Notes under the pieces: generated by a model
Told to the model about the DNA's origin: nothing
The model's input: only the letters and a program-made list of their open reading frames with translations
Database searches by the model: none
Program-made: the position numbers and the translations under genes
In this document: in pieces, positions 16,948 to 25,257 of the stretch
Layout of the letters: every line of letters starts with the position of its first letter
Numbering within the stretch: position 1 is the first letter of the stretch
Assembly: GCA_000719025.1 (NCBI GenBank)
Contig: JODP01000010.1
Location: 165,287 to 229,286 of the forward strand
Source: Kineosporia aurantiaca JCM 3230
GTDB lineage: Bacteria; Actinomycetota; Actinomycetes; Actinomycetales; Kineosporiaceae
Reading direction: 5' to 3'
Length of the DNA: 64,000 bases

Positions 16948-17727
16948 GTGACCGACCCGGCCGCGGTCTTCAAAGCGCTCGCCGACCCCACCCGGCGACT
17001 GCTGCTGGACCGGCTGCGTGAGCGCAACGGCCAATCACTGGGCGAACTCTGCGAGCACCTGGCCATGGCCCGCCAGTCGGTCACTCAGCACCTCGACCTC
17101 CTGACCCAGGCGAATCTGATCACCGTCGTACGCCAGGGACGCCAGCGTCTGCACTACCTCAATCCCGTTCCCATCCAGGAGATCCAGGAACGCTGGATCG
17201 CCGGCTTCGAACGGCCTCGCCTGGACCTGCTCAGCGCCGTCAAACGCCAAGCGGAGGAGTCCGCCATGAGTTCCGTCCCCACGTACGCGTACACCACCTA
17301 CATCAGGGCCACCGCCGAGCAGGTCTGGCAGGCGCTCACCGACGCCGACCTCACCGCGAGATACTGGGGCCATGCCAACGTCTCGGACTGGCAGCCCGGC
17401 TCGGCCTGGGAACACCGCCGGACCTACGGATCCGGAGTGGTGGACGTCATCGGCAAGGTTCTCGAGGCCGAACCTCCCACCCGCCTGGTCCTGACGTTCG
17501 AGGACAGCCCGGTGGAGGAACGCCGCGCATCCGTCGTCACCTTCCTCGTCGAACCCCATCAGGACATCGTGCGGCTGACCGTCACGCACGAGCACCTCGC
17601 CAACCTCGACACGTTCAACGGCATCTCCAGCGGCTGGCCGGCCGTCCTGTCCAACCTCAAGTCCCTCCTGGAAACCGGTGACGTCCTTCCCCAGGCCCCC
17701 TGGGACATGACCATTTCCCACTCCTGA
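16948..17727 (+). CDS. ArsR-family regulator fused to an SRPBCC (AHSA1) domain
   Basis: A 259-residue fusion. Residues about 1-95 are an ArsR winged helix (FKALADPTRRLLLDRLRE, MARQSVTQHLDLLTQANL, RQRLHYLNP). Residues about 110-250 are an AHSA1-type SRPBCC ligand pocket (YIRATAEQVWQALTDADLTA, WQPGSAWEHR, LVLTFEDSP, SSGWPAVLSNLKSLLE). The normal ArsR metal cysteines are absent, so the sensor is probably the hydrophobic SRPBCC cavity binding a small organic ligand. It begins at GTG with its own palindromic operator overlapping the promoter, which indicates autorepression. No obvious target gene is adjacent on the same strand. Confidence 0.9.
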   Translation: MTDPAAVFKALADPTRRLLLDRLRERNGQSLGELCEHLAMARQSVTQHLDLLTQANLITVVRQGRQRLHYLNPVPIQEIQERWIAGFERPRLDLLSAVKRQAEESAMSSVPTYAYTTYIRATAEQVWQALTDADLTARYWGHANVSDWQPGSAWEHRRTYGSGVVDVIGKVLEAEPPTRLVLTFEDSPVEERRASVVTFLVEPHQDIVRLTVTHEHLANLDTFNGISSGWPAVLSNLKSLLETGDVLPQAPWDMTISHS

Positions 17728-17884
17728 AAGAAGCCCGAACGGAAAATGAACTCTCGAGCAGGGTTCCGGTCCTGCTGATCTCCAACGGAGCCGTCTTGGT
17801 CGACAGCCCACTGAGCCTGGACGACATCCTTACCGGACTCGCCGAGGCGGAGTTGCCGGGCCATACCCGGCAGCTCTGACCCTC

Positions 17885-18550
17885 TCAGCCACGGGCCAGC
17901 GTCGCGAACCACCGCTCTGCCTCCTGCCAGATGTCCGTCACCTGCAGACCGCTCTGTGCGGCCATCGGTGCCACCGCGTCCGTCGCGACCACGGCCCACG
18001 GGAAAGGGGCGCTCAGCCGGCCGGAATCGATGCTGATGCGCGCCTGACCGGCCCAGCTGGAGACGCCGGGGGCAGCCAGCTCGACCAGAGCGCACCCACC
18101 CGGTGCCAGCAACTCCCGGCACCGTCGCAGGAGGCGCACCGGGTCCCCACCGATACCGACGTTTCCGTCGGCCAGCAGGAGCGTCTGCCAATAACCCTGA
18201 GCCGGCACGGCGCGAAAGACGTCCCGGCGAACGGCGGACGCTCCCCGGGCCCGGGTCAGGCGTACCGCGGTCGCACTCACGTCAATGCCGAGGACACGCC
18301 GTCCAGGTCCGGTCAGCGCAGCCGCCAGACGACCGGGCCCGCATCCGACGTCCAAAATGGCTCCCTCGCAACGCTGCAGCAGGCTCCGGTCGCCGGGTAG
18401 ATAGGGACGGCACCACCCGGCCGCGTCCATCCGGTAGGCCGCCCCGACCGGATCGTGCACCGTCAGAGGCGCCGGACGGCCATGGGCTCCCTGCAGCAAC
18501 AGATGATCGAAGAGCGCCAGGGCCGAGGGAGCGGAATCCGTGATGGTCAT
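17885..18550 (-). CDS. Class I SAM-dependent methyltransferase
   Basis: A 221-residue cytoplasmic methyltransferase starting at the ATG at 18548-18550. SAM-binding motif I is AILDVGCGPGRLAAAL, followed by VLGIDVSATAVRLTRARG with the acidic ribose ligand, and a motif-IV-like LLLADGNVGIGGDP. It is the third gene of a three-gene operon; its ATGA overlaps the stop of the DUF2064 gene. The longer open frame upstream is only the shadow of that gene. In context it would methylate a small glycosylated or sugar-like intermediate; the acceptor is unknown. Confidence 0.88.
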   Translation of the reverse strand: MTITDSAPSALALFDHLLLQGAHGRPAPLTVHDPVGAAYRMDAAGWCRPYLPGDRSLLQRCEGAILDVGCGPGRLAAALTGPGRRVLGIDVSATAVRLTRARGASAVRRDVFRAVPAQGYWQTLLLADGNVGIGGDPVRLLRRCRELLAPGGCALVELAAPGVSSWAGQARISIDSGRLSAPFPWAVVATDAVAPMAAQSGLQVTDIWQEAERWFATLARG

Positions 18551-19176
18551 GCGAGGCCGGCCACCGTCCGGGCGAAACGGCTGTCCGGACGGCAGAGGGC
18601 AGCTACGGAGCGGGCGTCGGCGGCGGTGTCCACGTCCTGCAGAGTTGGCAGAACTGACGGCTGAAGTCCCTGGTCGCGGAGGGCGAGGAGGGTCATGGCA
18701 CCGGTTTCGCCCGTGGACGTCGGTACGTCCCGCAAGGCCTGCGCAGCCGACGCATCGCGCAGGCCGAGGATCCACCAGCCGCCGTCCTGCGCGAGGCCGA
18801 TCACCGCGCCCCCAGGATCCGTGGTCAGCCGGAAAACGGCCTGATCGAGTATCTTTGGCGTCACCTGCGGCGTGTCCATCCCGATCAGGAGAGTGACCAG
18901 CCCCGGCTCAGCCGTGTCGGCGAAAGCGTGGGCGATCCGCTCCCCCAGGCCCGAACCCCGCTGGGACCGACGCGACCAGCCCTCCGGTGCCGCCAGGTCC
19001 CCCTCGACGACCAGGGTGCGCCTGGCCACCGGGGTCGCCGAGACGACATCCATGGTGTCGGCCAGCGCTGCCGCTGCCAGTCGCGCGGCCTCCTGCGGCG
19101 TCCACGGTGGACACAGCCGGGTCTTGACCCGGCCTGCGACCGGCGTCTTGGCCAGAAGGATCAGCTGCGCGTTCAC
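18547..19176 (-). CDS. DUF2064 / TIGR04282-type transferase
   Basis: A 209-residue GT-A-like protein (the rSAM/selenodomain-associated transferase 1 family, also annotated in arsenosugar loci). It begins VNAQLILLAKTPVAGRVKTR at GTG 19174-19176; the AKTPxxGxVKTRL motif is diagnostic. Further marks are TLLIGMDTPQVTP and IGLAQDGGWWILGLRD. It overlaps the upstream GT2 stop (GTGA) and the downstream methyltransferase start (ATGA), so the three proteins are made in fixed proportion. It probably uses a nucleotide-activated sugar or cytidylyl-type chemistry; the reaction has not been established for most members. Confidence 0.88.
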   Translation of the reverse strand: MNAQLILLAKTPVAGRVKTRLCPPWTPQEAARLAAAALADTMDVVSATPVARRTLVVEGDLAAPEGWSRRSQRGSGLGERIAHAFADTAEPGLVTLLIGMDTPQVTPKILDQAVFRLTTDPGGAVIGLAQDGGWWILGLRDASAAQALRDVPTSTGETGAMTLLALRDQGLQPSVLPTLQDVDTAADARSVAALCRPDSRFARTVAGLA

Positions 19177-19832
19177 CCGGCCAGCACCGCCCGCATGTCG
19201 CTGACCGCCCGCAGGGTTCCCCGGAACGAACCAGTCACCTTGGAACGGGTTCCGGTCGCGCGGTGCTGATAGCTGACGTCCGTCTCGATCACGGTCCACC
19301 CGGCCCGACCGGCCTTGATCAGCAGTTCCAGGGGATATCCGAACCGGCGGTCGCGCACATCCAGGCCTAGCAGATCGTTACGGCGAACGACCCGCATGGG
19401 GCCGATATCGTGGATCGGGAGTCCACTTTCGCGACGCAGTCGCCGGGCCAGGATACGGTTGGCCAGGCGGGCATGGGACGGCCACGCCCGACGATCCACC
19501 GGTCGGCGCCTCCCGACCACCATCTGCGCCGACCCAGACAGCACGGGTGCCGCGAGCCGCGGTAACTCGGCCGGGTCGAGGGAACCGTCGCCATCCATCA
19601 CGCAGACCACGCCGTCCTCGGCGTCAGCGGCCAGGATTCCTGCGTGGACAGCGGCCCCGTACCCCGGGCGGGTCACCTCGATGACCCGTGCCCCATGGGC
19701 GTGGGCCACCTCGGCCGTCCCGTCGGTGGAGCCGTTGTCCACGACGATCGCCGTGTACCCGGTGGGCAATCGCGCGAACAGGCCCGGCAGCGCGGGGGCC
19801 TCGTTCAGACAGGGAATAACCACATCGACCAT
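19173..19832 (-). CDS. Family 2 glycosyltransferase, DPM1-like
   Basis: A 219-residue GT2 enzyme starting MVDVVIPCLNEAPALPGLFA; the TTG at 19841 is less likely because TACGTT sits exactly seven bases before ATG 19832. It shows IVVDNGSTDGTAEVA, then GYGAAVHAGILAA, the metal-binding VVCVMDGDGSLDP, and RFGYPLELLIKAGRAGW, as in dolichol/polyprenol-phosphate sugar synthases and TIGR04283-like transferases. There is no C-terminal TM domain. It is the first gene of the three-gene operon and is divergent from the epimerase, with shared CTTACG boxes between them. Confidence 0.88.
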   Translation of the reverse strand: MVDVVIPCLNEAPALPGLFARLPTGYTAIVVDNGSTDGTAEVAHAHGARVIEVTRPGYGAAVHAGILAADAEDGVVCVMDGDGSLDPAELPRLAAPVLSGSAQMVVGRRRPVDRRAWPSHARLANRILARRLRRESGLPIHDIGPMRVVRRNDLLGLDVRDRRFGYPLELLIKAGRAGWTVIETDVSYQHRATGTRSKVTGSFRGTLRAVSDMRAVLAG

Positions 19833-19839
19833 GAACGGC

Positions 19840-19845
19840 AACGTA
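19840..19845 (-). promoter_or_regulatory. -10 box of the GT2 operon
   Basis: On the minus strand TACGTT is followed by seven bases and ATG 19832, predicting a leaderless transcript. Confidence 0.45.
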
Positions 19846-19879
19846 TCCGGGGTGCCCTCTCCCGAAACGGCGCTACGGC

Positions 19880-19922
19880 CTTACCGATCCCTTACGGAGT
19901 GACAATCTTACGAAGTTGTGAC
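19880..19922. promoter_or_regulatory. CTTACG-box regulatory region between the GT2 operon and the epimerase
   Basis: CTTACC at 19880-19885, CTTACG at 19891-19896 (11 bp on) and CTTACG at 19907-19912 (16 bp on) lie between divergent starts. The last lies within the 17-mer TCTTACGAAGTTGTGAC (19906-19922), which recurs exactly upstream of the phosphorylase gene at 23714-23730. Relative to the GT2 start the reverse-complement boxes sit at about -48 and -59. Relative to the epimerase start the 17-mer box is at about -61. Binding by the response regulator encoded at 21073 is inferred. Confidence 0.6.
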
Positions 19923-19959
19923 GGTCCTTCCGAGTCCGGGTGGACGGCCGAAAGACGCC

Positions 19960-19965
19960 TACCGT
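19960..19965 (+). promoter_or_regulatory. -10 box of the epimerase gene
   Basis: TACCGT is followed by seven bases and ATG 19973; leaderless start predicted. Confidence 0.45.
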
Positions 19966-19972
19966 GGGAAGA

Positions 19973-21022
19973 ATGAACCACATCCTCGTCACGGGGGGCG
20001 CCGGATTCATCGGGTCCCACATCGTCGCGTCCCTGCTGGAAGCCGGTCACCAAGTTCGCATTCTGGACGTCGGACACCCCGCCGCCCATTCCGGATCCTT
20101 CCCCGCCCAGGTTCACGGTGTGCCCGTCGTGCGCGCGGACGTACGGGACGCGTCCGCAGTGATGGACGCCCTCGAAGACGTGGATGCGGTGGTGCACCAG
20201 GCGGCGATGGTCGGCATGGGAGTCGACCTCACCGATCTGCCCGAATACGTCGGCTGCAACGACCTGGGCACCGCGGTCCTGCTCGCCGCGATGGCCCGCA
20301 CCGGCGTCCCCCGTCTGGTCCTGGCCAGTTCCATGGTCGTCTACGGAGAAGGCGCTTACACCTGCCCCGAGCACGCAACCGTGCGGCCCGCGCCGCGTAC
20401 CGCGACCGACCTGGGCGCAGGCCGTTTCGAGCCGTGCTGCCCGCGGTGCTCGCGACCCTTGACGTCCATCCTGATCGAGGAGGACGCGCCGCTGGATCCA
20501 CGCAGCGTGTACGCCGCGACCAAGATGGCCCAGGAGAACCTGAGCGCCGTATGGGCGAGGGACACCGGTGGGTCGGTGGCGGCATTGCGCTACCACAACG
20601 TGTACGGACCCGGAATGCCGAGAAACACTCCGTACAGCGGAGTTGCGGCGATCTTCCGATCGCAGATCGCCGCCGGCCACGTCCCGAGGGTGATGGAGGA
20701 CGGCCAGCAGCGACGGGACTTCGTGCACGTCTCCGACGTCGCCCGGGCGAATCTGGCGGCCCTGGAGGCCACCGGTAGCTGGACCGGGCTGCGGGCCTAC
20801 AACATTGCCTCGGGCCGGCCCACGACCGTCGGGCAACTGGCGTCCGCGCTGGCCACGGCCCTGCACGGGCCACCGCCGGCCGTCACCGGTGAGTTCCGCC
20901 TCGGTGACGTCCGGCACGTCGTCGCCTCACCCGCCCGCGCCACCGCTGATCTCGGCTTCACCGCCGGGATCGGTCCCGAGCAGGGCTTCGCGGATTTCGC
21001 GCACGCGGAGCTGCGCGGGTGA
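19973..21022 (+). CDS. NAD-dependent sugar epimerase (dTDP-L-rhamnose 4-epimerase-like SDR)
   Basis: A 349-residue extended short-chain dehydrogenase. It begins MNHILVTGGAGFIGSHIVAS with the GxxGxxG NAD motif. The catalytic Ser/Thr is in LVLASSMVVYGEG and the YxxxK pair in SVYAATKMAQENL. Between them is an insert with FEPCCPRCSRPL, a Cys-rich strip seen in the rhamnose-epimerase branch. RRDFVHVSDVARAN is also typical. It probably interconverts a nucleotide-6-deoxyhexose. The stop lies about 50 bases before the response regulator ATG, and the GTG of that frame overlaps it. It belongs with the glycosyltransferases of the divergent operon. Confidence 0.88.
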   Translation: MNHILVTGGAGFIGSHIVASLLEAGHQVRILDVGHPAAHSGSFPAQVHGVPVVRADVRDASAVMDALEDVDAVVHQAAMVGMGVDLTDLPEYVGCNDLGTAVLLAAMARTGVPRLVLASSMVVYGEGAYTCPEHATVRPAPRTATDLGAGRFEPCCPRCSRPLTSILIEEDAPLDPRSVYAATKMAQENLSAVWARDTGGSVAALRYHNVYGPGMPRNTPYSGVAAIFRSQIAAGHVPRVMEDGQQRRDFVHVSDVARANLAALEATGSWTGLRAYNIASGRPTTVGQLASALATALHGPPPAVTGEFRLGDVRHVVASPARATADLGFTAGIGPEQGFADFAHAELRG

Positions 21023-21072
21023 GGGCGGAGTCGATTCCCGGGGTTTCCGTCGGCGTCCGGAGGCAGTCCGGC

Positions 21073-21795
21073 ATGAGTACCCTCGGCGGCGTGCCCCGCG
21101 TGCTGGTCGTCGACGACGACACAACCGTCAGCGACGTCGTGCGCCGATACCTCGAGCGGGACGGCTGCGAGGTGTCGCTGGCCGCCGACGGGGTGAGCGC
21201 CCTGGCCATGGTCGAGGCGGACCCGCCCGACCTCGTCGTGCTCGATCTCATGATGCCCGGCCTCGACGGCCTGGAGGTCTGCCGTCGGCTGCGCCGCACC
21301 CGGCCCAGCCTGCCCGTGGTCATGCTCACCGCCCTCGGCGAGGAAGCCGACCGGGTCCTGGGCCTGGAACTGGGCGCGGACGACTACGTCACCAAGCCCT
21401 TCTCGCCGCGCGAGCTGGTGCTGCGCATCCGTTCGGTGCTGCGCCGCACCGGTCCGGCAGCCGGCTCCATGCCGGTCCGGGAGGAAGTCCTCGAGGACGG
21501 GAACATCCGCGCGGACATACCCCGACGCGTCGCCGCCCTGGCCGGGCGCCCGCTGGCCCTCACGGTCCGCGAGTTCGACCTGCTCATCTTTCTGATCCAG
21601 CACCCGGGCCGCGCCTGGACGCGCGCCGAACTGCTGGCCGAGGTGTGGGGCTGGCAGTTCGGTGACCAGTCCACCGTCACCGTCCATGTGCGCCGGCTGC
21701 GGGAGAAGATCGAGGACGATCCGGCCACGCCCCGGCGCATCCTGACCGCCTGGGGCGTCGGCTACCGGTACGAACTGACCAGCGCTCATGACTGA
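21073..21795 (+). CDS. OmpR-family response regulator of the glycosyl/MTAP cluster
   Basis: A 240-residue regulator. ATG 21073 has GGAGG nine bases upstream; an alternative GTG at 21019 overlaps the epimerase stop and cannot be excluded. The receiver shows VPRVLVVDDDTTVSDVVRRY, Asp at about residue 58 (VVLDLMMPGLD), VVMLTALGEE and DDYVTKPFSPREL. The winged helix shows LTVREFDLLIFLIQHPGRAW and STVTVHVRRLREKI. It sits inside the gene cluster whose promoters all carry CTTACG boxes (11-bp direct repeats at three of them), the geometry expected for this protein family. The kinase follows with an eight-base overlap. Confidence 0.93.
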   Translation: MSTLGGVPRVLVVDDDTTVSDVVRRYLERDGCEVSLAADGVSALAMVEADPPDLVVLDLMMPGLDGLEVCRRLRRTRPSLPVVMLTALGEEADRVLGLELGADDYVTKPFSPRELVLRIRSVLRRTGPAAGSMPVREEVLEDGNIRADIPRRVAALAGRPLALTVREFDLLIFLIQHPGRAWTRAELLAEVWGWQFGDQSTVTVHVRRLREKIEDDPATPRRILTAWGVGYRYELTSAHD

Positions 21796-22801
21796 CACGC
21801 TGCTGATCGGCCTTTACGCCCTCCTGGCCGGCGGCGTCGTCGGCCTCATCGGCCTGATCGTGCTACGCCTGCTTCGGCACCGCTCGATCGCGGTCCACAT
21901 CGCCATCCTGATCAGTGTCACGGTCGCCGCTGTCGTGGCCGGTGTGGTAACGGTGGCCCAGGCGATGTTCCTGTCCGCCCACGACCTGCGCGTGGTGCTG
22001 ATGACCGTGGGGGCCTCGGCCGTGGTCAGCCTGGGTCTCGGCGCGGTCGCCGGGCGCCGGCTGGCCGCCTCCGCCGTCTGGCTGGCCCAGGCCCGGGAAC
22101 GGGAGCGCCGCCTGGAGACGAGCCGGCGCGAGCTGGTCGCCTGGGTCTCCCACGACCTGCGCACCCCGCTGGCCGGGTTGCGCGCGATGGCCGAGGCGCT
22201 GGAGGACGGCGTGGTGTCCGAGCCGGAGACCACCGCCGAGTACCACCGGCGCATCCGGGGGGAGACCGACCGGATGGCGCAGCTGGTGGACGACCTGTTC
22301 GAGTTGTCCCGGATCAACGCGGGGGCGCTGCGGCTGACCCTGGAGCGGGTGGCGCTGTCGGACGTGGTCTCCGAGGCCCTGGCCACCGCCGCCCCGCTCG
22401 CCGCGGGTCGGCGGATCCGGCTGGTCGCCGATCCGTCGGGCTGGCCCACGGTCCTGGCCAGTGAGCCCGAACTGGCCCGGGTCGTCTCCAACCTGGTGGT
22501 CAACTCCGTGCGCTACACGCCGCCGGACGGCACGGTGCAGATCGAGGCCGGACAAGACCGGGACACCGCGTGGCTGGCCGTCTCCGACACCTGTGGGGGC
22601 ATACCGGAGGACGATCTCCCCCGGGTTTTCGACGTCGCGTTCCGCGGGGAACGGGCCCGGACCCCGCAGGCCACCGGGACCGGGACTGCCGGTGGTCTCG
22701 GCCTGGCCATCGTCCGGGGACTGGTGGAGGCCCACGGGGGCCGGGTGGACGTGGGCAACACCAGCACCGGGTGCCGGTTCGTGGTGCGCCTACCGGCCTA
22801 G
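21788..22801 (+). CDS. Sensor histidine kinase paired with the cluster regulator
   Basis: A 337-residue kinase starting at ATG 21788, eight bases inside the regulator gene. Two or three N-terminal TM helices (about residues 4-25, 36-58 and 69-88) are joined by very short loops, so there is no sizeable external sensor domain. The signal may therefore be sensed in the membrane. DHp contains ELVAWVSHDLRTPLAGLRAM with His at about residue 122. The ATPase shows NLVVNSVRYTPPDG, VSDTCGGIPEDDL and TAGGLGLAIVRGLVE. It is convergent with the phosphorylase gene (12 bases between). Confidence 0.92.
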   Translation: MTDTLLIGLYALLAGGVVGLIGLIVLRLLRHRSIAVHIAILISVTVAAVVAGVVTVAQAMFLSAHDLRVVLMTVGASAVVSLGLGAVAGRRLAASAVWLAQARERERRLETSRRELVAWVSHDLRTPLAGLRAMAEALEDGVVSEPETTAEYHRRIRGETDRMAQLVDDLFELSRINAGALRLTLERVALSDVVSEALATAAPLAAGRRIRLVADPSGWPTVLASEPELARVVSNLVVNSVRYTPPDGTVQIEAGQDRDTAWLAVSDTCGGIPEDDLPRVFDVAFRGERARTPQATGTGTAGGLGLAIVRGLVEAHGGRVDVGNTSTGCRFVVRLPA

Positions 22802-22812
22802 AGCCGACCCTC

Positions 22813-23661
22813 TCACAGGCCCAGCCGCGCCCGGTCCTCGGCGGTGATCAGGGCCGGATCGGTCACCACCGCTCCGGAAAGCGACCCTCGGCAGAGACAA
22901 TCCGCTTCCGGATCGGTCTGGTTCAGTGCCGACGTCAGCAGACCGCGCGTCGCCTCGACGTTCTTGCGCATGGTGCGGGCGACCAGGTCGGCGGTGACGC
23001 TCTCTTCGCTCTCGTGCCAGCAGTCGTAGTCGGTCACCATCGCCAACGCGGCGTAGCAGAGCCCTGCCTCACGGGCCAGCGCGGCCTCCGGGACCGCCGT
23101 CATGCCGATGATGTCCAGCCCCCAGGCGCGGTACAGCCGCGACTCCGCCCGGGTCGAGAACTGGGGCCCCTCAATGCAGCAGTAGGTGGCGCCGTCCACC
23201 ACGTCCGCGGGCCCGGCGTCCAGGAAACTACGTCGAAGACGCGCGCAGTAGGGGTCGGCCATCGGTACATGACCCACCACACCCCCGCCGAAGAACGTTC
23301 CCGACCGGGCGCCTCGGGTCCGGTCCACGATCTGGTCCGGCACGACCAGAGTGCCTGGAGCCAGCCCTTCCCGGAGACTTCCCACGGCGCTGACGGCGAA
23401 GACCTGACGCACGCCCAGCTGGCGTAAAGCCGCGATGTTGGCCCGATACGGCACCTCGCTGGGCAGCAGACGGTGTCCGGTGCCGTGGCGGGCGATGAAC
23501 GCGACTCGGCGCCCGGCCAGCGTCCCTATGGTCACGGGACCACTGGGGCGCCCGTAAGGCGTCATAAGGTTGGCGGTTTCGGCATTCTCGAGGCTGTCGA
23601 GGTCGTACATCCCGCTGCCTCCGATGACGCCGATCTGCGCCTGAATCTCTGTGCGGCTCAT
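22813..23661 (-). CDS. mtnP: 5'-methylthioadenosine phosphorylase family enzyme
   Basis: A 282-residue trimeric-type purine nucleoside phosphorylase. Marks are GVIGGSGMYDL, FIARHGTGHRLLPSEVPYRA, PDQIVDRTRGARSGTFF, IEGPQFSTRAESRLYRAWG, DIIGMTAVPEAALAREAG and MVTDYDCWH, all conserved in MTA phosphorylases. It splits a 5'-modified adenosine with phosphate to adenine and the sugar 1-phosphate. The start at ATG 23661 has TAGCGT seven bases upstream and a CTTACG-containing 17-mer at about -63, so it is predicted leaderless and co-regulated with the epimerase. Its place in a glycosyl/methyl-transfer cluster raises the possibility of a 5'-modified nucleoside other than MTA as substrate. Confidence 0.9.
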   Translation of the reverse strand: MSRTEIQAQIGVIGGSGMYDLDSLENAETANLMTPYGRPSGPVTIGTLAGRRVAFIARHGTGHRLLPSEVPYRANIAALRQLGVRQVFAVSAVGSLREGLAPGTLVVPDQIVDRTRGARSGTFFGGGVVGHVPMADPYCARLRRSFLDAGPADVVDGATYCCIEGPQFSTRAESRLYRAWGLDIIGMTAVPEAALAREAGLCYAALAMVTDYDCWHESEESVTADLVARTMRKNVEATRGLLTSALNQTDPEADCLCRGSLSGAVVTDPALITAEDRARLGL

Positions 23662-23668
23662 GCCCTCG

Positions 23669-23674
23669 ACGCTA
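23669..23674 (-). promoter_or_regulatory. -10 box of the phosphorylase gene
   Basis: On the minus strand TAGCGT is followed by seven bases and ATG 23661. Confidence 0.45.
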
Positions 23675-23713
23675 GCGCCCCAGGGACGCAATGATGCTGG
23701 AGGTGGCTCGGCG

Positions 23714-23730
23714 GTCACAACTTCGTAAGA
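23714..23730 (-). promoter_or_regulatory. Second exact copy of the CTTACG 17-mer
   Basis: The minus strand reads TCTTACGAAGTTGTGAC, identical to the plus strand at 19906-19922. Its distance to the phosphorylase start is 53 bases, against 51 for the first copy to the epimerase start. It overlaps the stop codon of the mannosyltransferase gene, so it is a promoter element placed inside a coding end. Confidence 0.65.
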
Positions 23731-25208
23731 ACTGGGAGACCGGTGTTCTCGGCCACGATCACGTTGCCGTGACGACGGCGGTAGGCGCACCCGAGGATGA
23801 TCAGGCCCGCGACCAGATAGCCGTAACCGACCGGGACGCCGGGAGAGTGCAGTTCCACGTACGAGAACTGCATCGCCGCAACGAGCGCGAGCCATTCCGG
23901 ACGCCGGGCCACGCTGGCCAGGGCCAACAGCGGAAGCCCGTACCAGGGGTATTCGGGGGTGGCGATCAGCAGGGCTCCGCCGTACATCCACAGGGCCAGG
24001 TGCTCAGGACGCCGCCTCGGAACCTGACGCAGAACCCACAGCGCCAGGCCCACCATCAGCACCAGGGCCAGCGGAGCCCGGACCGGCGTGGGCAGGAACA
24101 GCGCGAGCACGGCGAACTTCTTCTTGCCGTCCGAAAATCCTTCCTCGGTGAGGTATCCCGGCAGGTATCCCAGCACCAGCGATCCGGCCGCCAGGAGATG
24201 CGGGACGTAACTCAGAAGCACCGTGACCAGGGCCGGGACCGGGACCCGCAGGATGCCCGCCAGCGGACGTTCGCGGCGGATCACCGTGATCGCGGGAAGA
24301 ATGAGCATCGGAAGGATTTTTGTCGCGATGGCCAGACCGATCAGAACGCCGGCGAGGACCTGCCGCTGACGGCGAGGATTTCCCACGACCAGAACCGCGG
24401 CGACGACCAGGGCCGCAGCCAGAATGTCGACGTGCGCGTTGTTGCCCGTCTCCAGGACCACCGTGGGCACCCACCCCCACCACACGGCGGCAAGCGGGGT
24501 TCCCTGACGCCGCTGCAGAACCAGCCCCAGCGCCAGCATCACGGCCAAGGCCAGGAGCGCCGAGGCGATCTGCAGCCCCAGGGTTCCCGCCGACCAGGGT
24601 GTTACCGCCGCAATGGCTGCGAACCAGGCTTCCGCGACCGGCGGATAGATGGTCGGTACGCCGGGACGATTGATGCGTGTTCGCGGATCCGGTTGCGTCA
24701 GTCGAGCCACCTGTACAGGATCGCTGGGGATGCGCGGCGGGGTTGCTACCCCGCTCTGCTGTTGCCGGGTCAGCCCGGGAAAGAGCAAGGGGTCACGCAG
24801 GTCCGCAAGGTGATCGTCCAAAGGCGCGTAGCGGTAGGGCGACAGGCCATGCAGTTGAACCCGGCCGTCCAGGACGTACCGGTAGGCGTCACTGCTCGAC
24901 TGGGGCGGCGTCAGGAGGCCCGGTAACTGGCAAGCGACCGCCACGAGCAGCAGGGCCCACAGCCGGATCGGGGATCGGCGGGAAACCGCATAGACCAGAG
25001 CAATTCCCAGCAGAACGACCGTCCACCGAATGGCCACCACCAGGAGATGCCGTCCGGCGTACAGGCCATGGAGGACGCCCACATCCCCCACCGGCGACGT
25101 CAGCAGGTACCCGAGCGCGCACACCGACCCGGCCGCCATCACCCCCAGGGAATCCCTGGCCTCCCTGACCGTTCGCGATACCGCCGAGTCCCTCACGGTC
25201 TCCACCAT
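23715..25208 (-). CDS. Polyprenol-phosphate-mannose-type mannosyltransferase (GT-C)
   Basis: A 497-residue multi-pass membrane glycosyltransferase with about 11-13 TM helices. After the first TM helices comes SSSDAYRYVLDGRVQLHG followed by LSPYRYAP. The SD-x-YRY-x-DGR pattern is typical of GT87-like alpha-mannosyltransferases that use polyprenol-linked sugars on the outer face. Later RPGVPTIYPPVAEAWFA and a GNNAHVDILA loop fit the same family. ATG 25208 is chosen; the longer frame upstream is antisense to the next gene. It lies just upstream of the phosphorylase gene on the same strand. CTTACG boxes lie at about -50 and -61 of its start. Confidence 0.85.
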   Translation of the reverse strand: MVETVRDSAVSRTVREARDSLGVMAAGSVCALGYLLTSPVGDVGVLHGLYAGRHLLVVAIRWTVVLLGIALVYAVSRRSPIRLWALLLVAVACQLPGLLTPPQSSSDAYRYVLDGRVQLHGLSPYRYAPLDDHLADLRDPLLFPGLTRQQQSGVATPPRIPSDPVQVARLTQPDPRTRINRPGVPTIYPPVAEAWFAAIAAVTPWSAGTLGLQIASALLALAVMLALGLVLQRRQGTPLAAVWWGWVPTVVLETGNNAHVDILAAALVVAAVLVVGNPRRQRQVLAGVLIGLAIATKILPMLILPAITVIRRERPLAGILRVPVPALVTVLLSYVPHLLAAGSLVLGYLPGYLTEEGFSDGKKKFAVLALFLPTPVRAPLALVLMVGLALWVLRQVPRRRPEHLALWMYGGALLIATPEYPWYGLPLLALASVARRPEWLALVAAMQFSYVELHSPGVPVGYGYLVAGLIILGCAYRRRHGNVIVAENTGLPVLTKL

Positions 25209-25257
25209 GCCCGCCGGACGCGTCCTGTGGTGCCCAGAACCGCGGGATCGGCGCGGA

